Of a stretch of DNA of 64,000 nt, positions 55,732 to 64,000 are shown in pieces (position 1 is the stretch's first letter; every line of letters begins with the position of its first letter). A program made the translations under genes and the position numbers. The notes beneath the pieces are model-generated. The model made no database searches and had not been told where the DNA came from. It saw only the letters and a program-made list of their open reading frames with translations. The DNA lies in the NCBI GenBank assembly GCA_922989275.2, contig OV277858.1:13528227-13592226 (forward strand). Direction: 5' to 3'. Source of the stretch: Gari tellinella. Lineage: Eukaryota; Mollusca; Bivalvia; Cardiida; Psammobiidae.

Positions 55732-57240
55732 TCAATCGAATATACACATATACGACTGTCGTTCTTTTAGCGCATAATACATAAACATTGCAAGCATTTG
55801 AACCTCTTTCTTATCACTAGACATAAGAGAGCAACATTTCTCCATCGAAGGATTTACTGTATATGAACTATGTATGTAAAGCGTCCTTAGATGACTGTAT
55901 AGCGGACATATCATAACGAAATGATACTCATCCTCTATACAGCAATCACAATAAGGACACAATCTATAATCACGATCAACAGAATAATAACGCCCAGTTT
56001 CAACTGATAAAGAATGAGATGAACCCCTGAAAGATGCAAACAGTGACCTGAACTTAGCAATATTTATACAAGTTACATAATTTTCAATATCAAATGACTT
56101 CTTAAAATGGATGTACACTGTTAATTTTCTATTTACCTCACATCTAGATCGCCAATATTGGATAGATTGATCTTTCAGTCTCATGACATATTGGCTAAGA
56201 AACAATGTAGCATTATTAACAGATTGAGCCTCCCACACATAGCCAAATCCATTTTGATACAAGTTTTCTCTAATACTCGTAGCCCAATTTCTGTAACCTA
56301 ACCTATCATAATAAACCAACATATTATAACATAATTTAGTATAGCGATCATTCGTCAAAGAAAGCAATCTTATCCAGTACTTAATACACCTTTTCGAGCT
56401 ACATATATACATTGGGTATCGAGCTAGGTCGCCCATAACTGCATCATTACATGTGAGTTGCCTAACATCAAGGAATCGTTTGCAAGCTAAATATTGCACA
56501 CTCTCAATACATGGATAACTATTAATACCCCAAATCTCTGAACCATATAATAAAATAGGTGCTATCTTAGTATCAAATATTTTAAAGAATACATTATATG
56601 GCAAACATTCATAATTTTTTAACGAATTTAGAACATACAGTAATACTTTTTTACCTTTCACAGACATACTCTCGGCCATTTTACATAATGAAAGTCTGTT
56701 TGTGAAACGAATACCGACATAATCAAAACCACTAACTGTTTGTAATGCATTATGGTCATAAATCCATTTTTCATTTCTTGACAAACGCCCCCCATTTTTA
56801 AAAATATTCTATACTCGTCACAAAAACTATGTAACATATTTAACTGCTTCTGTAAACCAGATACTGTATCACTGATACATGCAATGTCATCTGCAAACAT
56901 CAGCAGAAATATTTCAACTAGATCTGGAAATAACTGTATGCCACGAATGTTGTTATCGCATAACATATCATAAAATTCATTAATAAATACCCCAAACAGT
57001 ATAGGACTTAAACTACATCCCTGGCGTAACCCTAATGGACAATCAAACGTGTCGGAGGTACCATTCCTGGTCCTTACTAAACCTTTAACAGTTTTATATA
57101 TTGACTGTATAGACTGAAACAGTAGACCTTTAATATTATTTTTCCTCAAAACATCGTATAATATTGAACGGTTAACACTATCAAAAGCCTTTTTAAAATC
57201 TACAAAGGCAACATAAACAGGTTTACGTTTACGTTGTCAA
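55732..57240 (-). pseudogene. LINE ORF2, second part: RT palm to C-terminus
   Basis: Continues RT after the pogo-like insertion: YVAFVDFKKAFDSVNRS with the first catalytic Asp (about 57160-57220), CPLGLRQGCSLSPILF, and the FADD box in LMFADDIACISD (about 56890). A frameshift lies near 56784-56800 at a six-base homopolymer. The remainder runs from DYVGIRFTNRLSL through LLYGSEIWGINSYP to a Cys/His cluster CPYCDCCIEDEYHFV..CPLY and a stop at 55732. An in-frame stop near 57240 and the frameshift make it inactive. Confidence 0.8.
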
Positions 57241-57267
57241 TATTTCCTTACAACAGAGTACAATATA

Positions 57268-58578
57268 CAGTAAACCTCGGTTATAACGAACACCTCGGGC
57301 CTCAAAAAAGTGTTCGCTATAGCCGAAGTTTGTTATAACCGTATAGCAAACTAGTATGCTATAGGCGAGGTTAGTATAACTGATCGGACTTATAACGAAC
57401 ACCAGACATGTACATGTACTTGTGTACATGTGTAAACCTATGCCATAATGCGGTTAAATGAAACATTATAAATTTGGCAAACAAGAATATTTATGTTTTA
57501 ACGAAATAGTATTTCAGTAATTTGCAAGTTCGTTTACCTTCAACATGACAGCTCGTACGAAGGTGGTCTTATTTTCATTGTTTATCGGACGAAACTTTAA
57601 CGACTGGTCGCCATTTGCATTCATGCCTCAGTTTCGTGTCAGGCTAAAAATACATTCCCTTTCGGAAAAACCCTAACTGGCAGGTTACTGAAATACCGAA
57701 AACGAGGCTCTAATAGTTTCGCATTACGGGACAACAAATAACTAATACATGTATTACACTTGACAAAACAAATATTTTTAATAAATAAATCAACCACTTT
57801 ACTTGGAGGAACAAACACAGAGATCATTTGTAGACTTATTCAACCCGTTCACTTCCCAGAAATAGGGATATTTGAAGAACGGGCGTCCTTGAACCACTTG
57901 AATAGTGCAGCGTCCACTTTAACGTATGCCCCCGATCTGTGTCGCTACGCTTTGGAGACAGTGTTGAGGTTTGATATTCTTCCTTTATTCTGCCGCTCTG
58001 CTTCATTAACCCAGATGGCGTACTTTTTGGAATATCAAAATATTTTGCTATTTCCGATTTTTTTTACCTTTTTCAAATTCAGTCACAATTTCAAACTTAG
58101 TTTCCATGGTTACTGCTTTCCGTTTTTTCTCCATTTTGTTTGTGTAATGAAAGAGTACGTTTTGTGCAAGGGTTTATATTCTACGAAATGTGAACGATTC
58201 GACTTTTGCTCAACGCTTTCTAAACGTGATGCATAATAATTGTCTGTTAATATCGCTCACACCTACACACAAAGCATAAAGACGATCACTGACAAACATT
58301 TTACCTGTGAGGTAATTATCGATCGATAATTACTCGGCGACATACAGTTGAAACACTCAAAATCGACGGTACGCTATAACCGATGATATTTTAATGAAAT
58401 TTGATCGATCGGGACCGGAAAATGGTGTACGCTGTAGCCGAGGTTTCGTTATAACCGAGTACGCTATAACCGTATTATTTTGTATAGAACAAAGAAGGGT
58501 AAGATTTGGGGATTTTAAAACTGTTCCTTATAACCGAGTGTACGTTATAACCGAGTTCGTTATAAGTGAGGTTTACTG
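57268..58578 (-). mobile_element. pogo/Tigger-like element, 1311 bp, TA target
   Basis: Ends CAGTAAACCTCGGTTATAAC (left) and CAGTAAACCTCACTTATAAC (right, other strand), flanked by TA at 57266-57267 and 58579-58580. Further copies of the GGTTATAAC/GTTATAACC word near both ends look like subterminal repeats. CAGTARACCTC... termini and TA targeting are typical of pogo-like transposons. It carries only a remnant of the transposase start. Confidence 0.82.
57840..58134 (-). pseudogene. pogo-type transposase N-terminal remnant (CENP-B-like HTH)
   Basis: From an ATG at 58134 the minus strand reads MEKKRKAVTMETKFEIVTEF, then EKGKK, the opening helix of a CENP-B N-terminal HTH as in pogo/Tigger transposases. 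An A-run frameshift follows; SEIAKYFDIPKS continues in another frame. The second HTH and DDE catalytic domain are absent, so this is an internally deleted, non-autonomous copy. Confidence 0.7.
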
Positions 58579-58580
58579 TA

Positions 58581-60464
58581 AAAGCATAATCAGCTGTACT
58601 GTAACCGGCACGAAAGCCTGCCTGACATTCAGCAAATTTCTTGTAAGCTTCAACATAAAATGTAAGCCGCTGTGTAATTATGGATATATAAAGTTTACTT
58701 TGCACATCAATTAATGAAATGCCTCTATAGTTATTAGTATCGTGAATATTTCCCTTTTTAAATAGAGGAACAACCACGCAGCATGCCCATTTGTCTGGAA
58801 ATACCCCACTGCAGAAAATTCTGTTAAACAATAAATGTATATATGGTAATAAAACATGTATACCATAAACAATATGCTGCGGTATTAGAATACCACCACT
58901 TGCTTTACTAACGTTTATTTTCTTTACTCTTTCCATAATTTCCTCAAATGAAATCAAATCATTAAATAAAACATTTTCAATCTCTTCGATATCCCTATCC
59001 GGATCGGGAACAGTTAAATCCGCATCTTCTTCTTGTTGCATACCATTATGACTGAAAAGAGTACTAAAATGCTCATACCATTTTTCAATGCTAATACTGT
59101 TCTCACATGTGTTTGTGTTTGTAAGATTTTTCAACTGTTTCCAGAACAATTTGGAATTATTTACATTATCATTCAATTTATCTAAAACCTGTTTGTCATA
59201 TATTGCATGCTTGTTTTTACACATATCCCTATATATATTTCGTTTCTCTACATACTTGTTCAGATTATCTATATTTCGGTAGGACCGATACTTACGCAGT
59301 GCTTTTCTTGCTTCTACATGTGCTGATTTACACTCTGCATCATACCAAGTATTAAAGTTTTTTCTCCTAGTTTTTCTTGTGTGTTTGGCATACATAAACT
59401 GTTCACTTGTTTTAATAATTGCTTTTTCAAGCGCATCAACAATAATATTTATATCCTCATGATTTAATAACATTTGTTCAATGTTATCGAAATCTCCATT
59501 AAACACAACCCCTCGCAAGTGTAGAAATGTAGTCAGCTTTTGTGTCATCGTTTAGTTTAAAACCGTTACGCTCGTTTACCTGGAAGTCTGTGACAATGGG
59601 TGTTTTTACTTGGAATAATAGTGTAATGGGTATATGAGAGATTTCAACTCGGTTGAGAACTTCAAAGTCATATGCAACGTCCAGTAGGGGCTGAGAAGCA
59701 ATAAAATAATCTATGGTGCTCTGACCAGTTTGGCTAATATACGTAAAATGGCTGTCTTTACTGCCAATATTTGCTTTTGATACTCGTCCATTTGCAATAC
59801 TACATGAAAATGCTTTACAAAAATTTAACAACTGTCTACCAAAACTATTTACAACTGTATCACAAGTAATTATTTGTGTAGTATTCACGTTACCTAATAT
59901 ATCAATAACGTCGTGCAATTCAGGTACATCTTCACAAACAATAAAGTCTTCCAAATTACCTGTTCTCGCATTTAGGTATCCACAAAGTAAAAGTTCATAA
60001 TCAAGTAAATTGTTATGTATAAGCAAATTTTCTAACTGCTCAAAACCTGATTCAGTTGTAGTGTCATAAAAAGGCGAATTAACTGGTGGGATGTACATTG
60101 AAATGAGTAAAATATCATTAATAGCATGAAACACTGATTTATCTATTAATAAACATACCCCAAATTCAAATTCAGGACAGATACGCTTTACCAATTTCCC
60201 TATACATGTTTTGATATATACAACTACCCCACCCATATTTCTCCCACCACGATTCGACTTTTTAGCATTACAAACAAACTTATCATAATTTTCGAAAACA
60301 GAGTCGCTGCAATCACAAAGGTTAGTAGCCCATGTTTCCTGGAAAGTAATTATATCATACACCTTTCGAAAATCAAACAAGTCAAAATTCCTTAGTTTTG
60401 AATCAATTCCTTCAATGTTCCATGATAGAATATGAAGGAAATGTGATGGGATTTGACCTACCCC
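58581..60464 (-). pseudogene. LINE ORF2, first part: endonuclease and RT fingers
   Basis: Opens right after the ORF1 stop, in the same frame, with ILSWNIEGIDSKL and ITFQETWATN, the APE-type endonuclease start. It continues with GGVVVYIKTC, LLCGYLNARTGN (usual GDFN replaced by GYLN) and QSTIDYFIAS to ISHIPITLL (usual SDH replaced by SHI). A frameshift at about 59499-59548 leads into the RT approach: NFNTWYDAECKSA, FWKQLKNLTN, VNVSKAS-type INVSKASGGILIPQ, NNYRGISLID and CQAGFRAGYSTADYAF, where the pogo-like element interrupts. Two catalytic endonuclease positions appear altered. Confidence 0.78.
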
Positions 60465-61127
60465 CTATGCATTTACTGCTGCTACAGCAGCATAAGATGG
60501 TACTGCAGCGTCAGCTACTTCCATTTCAGTGTTTCTAGGTCCGTTAGTATTACCTCTGCGAGCTGCCGGCACAAACACCCTCTCTATATTTCTATTAGCA
60601 CTAGCATTATCACGCTTTGGGTACGTAATTAAAGCACCGCCTTTAAAATAACCATTAAGACCCTGATGACCAAGCTCTTTTAGCTTTTGTCGCTGCATGT
60701 AGGACAGATCATTCGAAATACTTATACCCTCTCGCCTTAGTTGGTCTCTGACGCCAAACAGTTTAAATTTGTCATCTGCAGCTTTGAATTTCACAATGAT
60801 TAATCTCGGTTTACCACCCTTTTTACCAACACGTGTAGCACTTTCAATTGATTCACTACCTAATGATCCATCTTCGCCTAGTTTCGAAAATACCTTTGAA
60901 GTTATAACTGATTCAAGACTTACAGCGTCACCCTCATCTTCTGGCAGACCAAACACACGCATCGAGTTTTTCAACCTTTCTGATTCTGTAATATATGCTT
61001 GCCGCTCAAGTCTGTCAATAGCTTCACCATACAGCTCATCACGAATTGAAAGACAACCAACATCTTCACCCAATGATTGAGTTCCATATTCAAGTTCGTG
61101 CACTCGTGCTTCAACACGCTTTATTCT
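60465..61127 (-). CDS. LINE ORF1 (partial at 5' end)
   Basis: RNA-binding ORF1 protein of the 55-61 kb LINE. The frame is open through 61103 and beyond (VEARVHELEYGTQSL), so the first ~20 residues seen are mid-protein and the start is lost by 5' truncation. It has a coiled-coil stretch, then an RRM-like L1-ORF1 core (NSMRVFGLPEDEGD, GKKGGKPRLIIVKFK, GVRDQLRREGISISNDLSYM). The tail is Ala-rich (SYAAVAAVNA). It ends at a TAG directly followed, in the same frame, by the ORF2 endonuclease. Confidence 0.78.
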   Translation of the reverse strand, partial: RIKRVEARVHELEYGTQSLGEDVGCLSIRDELYGEAIDRLERQAYITESERLKNSMRVFGLPEDEGDAVSLESVITSKVFSKLGEDGSLGSESIESATRVGKKGGKPRLIIVKFKAADDKFKLFGVRDQLRREGISISNDLSYMQRQKLKELGHQGLNGYFKGGALITYPKRDNASANRNIERVFVPAARRGNTNGPRNTEMEVADAAVPSYAAVAAVNA

Positions 61128-61249
61128 CTAATTAAATCAATATTCTTTTAATGTCCGGCAATTCGTCGCCTTAATGCAACGAAGCTGTATCTACCATTTT
61201 TCAGTTTTGGAAATAATTGCTTCCAAGCGTTTGAAGGGTCATATTTGAT

Positions 61250-61663
61250 TTTTTTTCGAGCCAGCTCCCAATAACCTTTTCCATCTTAAAATGCAGATTC
61301 ATGTTATTCTTTTAAGTGTTCTCTCTAGATATGATTTACTTTCACAGTAGACATGTGTTTTAATATCTTCAGCATTTGAATATCCGACATCTCTATTCAA
61401 TGAACCATAGTTATATCTGAATAGACAGGCCAATTTCTTAGTATTGAACGAAGTTTCCTGTAATTCCTGTCTTCATTACGTGTGTTTCACACTTAGCTTA
61501 CCTCACACATTCATGTAATGTCAACTGATTAATGCTAGATAAAAGTATAACAGAAAGCTTTCATATGCGTTTTCTTCATTATGTATGCCATAGATATTGC
61601 TGATATTAAAAGGAACAAAAGGAATTTAACTGATATCAAGTGCAATCAATATGCTAGTGTATA
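61250..61663 (-). repeat. inverted-repeat arm, right
   Basis: Partner of 52568-52995. It begins about 120 bp outside the LINE's truncated 5' end. The pair encloses ~8.3 kb including the LINE. Confidence 0.72.
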
Positions 61664-62335
61664 ATATATATGTGACTTTGCGCGAAAACCCGATTCTTCT
61701 TCTTCAAAATAAAACAGCAAACAACGCGGTTAATCACCTATTTGTCCGTGGTTTTATTAATCCTAGTCCTGATGAAGTAATTTGGAACTCTTTAGAAATA
61801 CAAACATTAACAGAAAAATAAAAACAGATTTTAGAGCAATCTGAATACACATTCTATGAAAGACATCAACATCCCAAACAATTTCATGACATATATACAC
61901 TTTGTCTTACCAAAACCACTTGTGTAAATGTTTTAGATATTGTAAATCTTTTCCAACCAGGTCATGAAAAAGTTACATCTTGAAACTTACGCGTAATAGT
62001 GTCAAACTTCACAAAAATCAAACCACACAGAGGCGAATGTGTTGATTGTAATTTTTTTTGGCAACGATATACTAGTTTTATGGGATGACAACTCCACCTG
62101 TAAATGTGACTCTGGACACAACTGTCCAAATAGTAGACAATGTATTCTATGGAAAATGTAGAGATATTGAGACTACAATACAAAAGGTTCCATTAGAGAC
62201 CCATGAAACGATTGAATATACGAACTCTTACATACTGAATATTAAACATTTACATGACAATCAGTGTCTCCCTTGGACTTTTTTCTATATTAAAATAATG
62301 TTCAACTGTGTTCTAATTAAGAAATAACACCTTCG
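61664..62335. other. unassigned
   Basis: No element boundaries seen. One plus frame near 62040-62160 gives cysteine-containing text (STCKCDSGHNCPNSRQC) broken by stops; too short to identify. Confidence 0.3.
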
Positions 62336-62560
62336 TAGGTGTTCATTACCGTGCATAGATCACAGTTAGGAGTTGAGATGTGGTGTCATTAGATCACGGG
62401 GCCTTTCGGCCGAGTGATCTAATTAACCACATCTCAACGACTGCACAGTTGAGATGTGTAGTCATTAGATCACGAGGCCTTTAGGCAGAGTGATCTAATT
62501 ACCCACATCACATCTCAACGACTAACTTTGATCTAATGCACGGTAATGTACACCTACGAA
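62336..62560. repeat. hairpin MITE, copy 2, with doubled inner hairpin
   Basis: Same family as 50105-50325 (ATTAGATCAC...GTGATCTAAT around GAGGCCTTTAGG). Here the inner hairpin occurs twice in tandem (about 62377-62437 and 62450-62515) within one outer stem. Confidence 0.7.
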
Positions 62561-62570
62561 TTGGTTATTT

Positions 62571-62911
62571 TAATTCTAACGCGACTTTTATTATAAAAAT
62601 ACTATTTATGTATAACGCGTATGGGGCAAATGGAACAGCGGATGGAAACACCGCTCGTGAGTTTATTATCGCGGTGTAATATCCGTTTCTCGGTATTCTT
62701 TGTGTACATGCCGTAGGTTTTGAGTCGAGTTAGAATTAAGAAGTAACAAATTTTAATTCTAACGCGGCTTTTATTATAAAAAGGCCATTTATGTATGGTG
62801 CAAATGGAACAGCGGATGGAAACGCCGCGCGTGCAGTTCATTATCGCGGCGTAATATACGTTTCTCGGTATTCTTTGTTTGTATGCCGTAGGTTTCGATA
62901 CGTGTTAGAAT
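62571..62911. mobile_element. two tandem MITE units with TIRs
   Basis: Unit 1 is 62571-62737 and unit 2 is 62753-62911. Each starts TAATTCTAACGCG and ends with its inverted partner CGAGTTAGAATTA or CGTGTTAGAATAA. Shared body wording: TATGGGGCAAATGGAACAGC, CGGATGGAAACGCCGCGCGT, CTCGGTATTCTTTG. Homologous to 36905-37168. No ORF. Confidence 0.72.
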
Positions 62912-62929
62912 AACAAATATTAAACACGT

Positions 62930-63660
62930 GTGTTTTCAGACGTTTTATCTAAGGCTGCAACTGAGCTCGCATCTATGACGTATGATAGTAGAGTGCTCCA
63001 GAGCTTTGGGGCTGCATGCATGAAACCTCTATCTCCAAACTTCACCACACGACTTCTCGGTTCAATCAGCGGTACTGATTACTCGCTGACTGCAACTCTC
63101 TTCGATGGTAATACAACGTCAAGCATAGTGACAATTTACCTTGAAGAAGCATTGCATATGACTTTTTATGCGAGTGTTAGAATGTTGAATTCAATTTTGA
63201 GTTGAACTGGAGGCCAGTGAAGCTCCTGCAAGATTGGGGTGATGTGATTGCACCGAGGAGTCCTGGTAATGATGCGGGCTGTTGTATTTTGCACACGCCG
63301 TAGTTTTCTTATCAGATTTGCGGAATTCCATTTAGCAGCAGTGAGCTGCAGTAGTCAAATTTCGATTGAACAAATGGACCAAGGTCTACGACACCTCAGG
63401 AGAAAGATACTAATATGATACATTTGCCGCAAATGTGCCTAGCTAGCCCTGTACACACTTCTAATGTGCTGTGTCATATACATTGGGAATCAAATCTAGC
63501 ACCAATATCATTAACACACAATATTATTTTGATTTTATAGTTTCCCACTTGAACGTGAAAGTCTTCAGGTTTGTTGACCGATTTTTGTTTGAAACACTAT
63601 AACCTCTAGTTTGTCAGTGTTCAGCTTCAACATATTATGGTACATACATGATACTATGTA
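62930..63660 (-). pseudogene. LINE ORF2 C-terminal relic (jockey/CR1/L2-type)
   Basis: Minus strand, right to left: MLKLNTDKLEVIVF (about 63600-63640), FVQSKFDYCSSLL with NGIP (about 63330-63370), LIRKLRRVQNTTARIITRTP, then HITPILQELHWPPVQL (about 63210-63300). It ends with VPLIEPRSRVVKFGDRGFMH, then AAPKLWSTL (62990-63080). These are the thumb and tail blocks of CR1/L2-type ORF2. Frames change repeatedly and the catalytic palm is outside or lost. Inactive. Confidence 0.75.
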
Positions 63661-64000
63661 TTTAAGTCATCCTTCGACTTTTGAGAGGACTACTTGTTGG
63701 CAAGATGTGTATTTAGGCGTGAGTGACATGTATAAATGTGCATCACCTGCACTAGAAATGATGACCAAGATGCAGATGTCTTCAAATTGTGCCGACATGT
63801 TTTGTGTACAGGATGATACTTAAAAAAGTGTCAACTGGATGTTCATTTCTCTGCATTGATGCAATTCGTGTATGAAGGTCGGTGAGGTCATCAAATTACA
63901 TTGATTGAAGGTTCGTCCTTATTTCATCAAAGCTCCTGATGTTTGCCTTTATCGTCGAACATCTTTAATTTTCTGATACACTCTTTAATTTTTGGTAGGA
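63661..64000. other. right edge, no feature seen
   Basis: No RT motif can be read here; the LINE relic may continue beyond the window in decayed form. Confidence 0.3.

Larger units (their letters stand above)
54946..61127 (-). mobile_element. 5'-truncated non-LTR retrotransposon, split by pogo-like element
   Basis: Minus strand. The 3' tail is built of repeated ATTGAATTGA (54946-54970) after CCGGTGGCCTTAGTACAATA. A long 3' UTR carries tandem repeats; ORF2 spans 60464 to 55732 with a 1.3-kb DNA transposon inside; ORF1 is truncated at about 61127. The RT text (LLYGSEIWG, CPYCDCCIEDEYHFV) differs from both the CR1-like and L1/Tx1-like copies, so a third LINE lineage is present. Clade not assigned. 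Confidence 0.78.

Noticed and set aside
57760..58236. 158-codon plus-strand frame
   Set aside because: It is antisense to the CENP-B-like start of the pogo transposase remnant and has no similarity of its own.

Overview
This is a eukaryotic, AT-rich, repeat-dominated window with no convincing host protein-coding gene. It most likely comes from an invertebrate, probably a bivalve mollusc. The pointers are a tRNA-headed SINE with a CAAAT-rich tail, ~160-bp tandem arrays inside transposon-like ends, short GC-rich hairpin elements, several LINE lineages and a Ty3-like retroelement. The mollusc assignment is inference from recalled repeat types and was not checked by any search.

Layout. 0.8-1.3 kb holds a LINE scrap. 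1.67-5.83 kb holds a near-complete CR1-like LINE (minus) with two open, overlapping ORFs. 5.83-9.96 kb holds a Ty3/gypsy-like element (plus): LTR end and primer-binding site, leader, gag, then protease and the start of RT. RT is cut off by an inverted copy of the element's own LTR end plus primer-binding site. The gag-pol overlap carries a textbook -1 frameshift signal. 13.7-18.3 kb has two ~31-bp minisatellite blocks around a reverse-transcriptase relic, which is split by a TIR element carrying a tRNA-like head. 19.7-21.1 kb and 38.4-40.3 kb are two inverted copies of one composite, ~160-bp tandem arrays joined to the 5' part of a LINE. A SINE with target duplication lies at 21.2 kb. 24.3-26.8 kb holds two opposed copies of a ~960-bp TIR element. 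29.0-32.3 kb is a ~3.3-kb TIR element with palindromic GACCC-rich arms and trinucleotide arrays. 32.7-34.3 kb is a higher-order satellite. 34.5-38.6 kb holds L1/Tx1-like LINE relics. tRNA-like sequences cluster at 42 kb. A broken Tc1-like transposon at 46.6-48.1 kb sits beside a third copy of the ~960-bp element. 52.6-61.7 kb holds an inverted-repeat pair around a 5'-truncated LINE, which is itself split by a pogo-like element. 62.3-63.7 kb has hairpin MITEs and a last LINE relic.

Nested insertions give relative ages. The pogo-like element is younger than the 55-61 kb LINE, the TTAA-flanked element is younger than the RT relic at 15-16.7 kb, and the Tc1-like element is probably younger than the ~960-bp element beside it. 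The two elements closest to intact are the CR1-like LINE and the gypsy gag with its frameshift signal. Most other coding matches carry stops or frameshifts. Many dispersed families are recognised only because they recur inside this window, so boundaries are approximate unless a target duplication or terminal repeat is stated.
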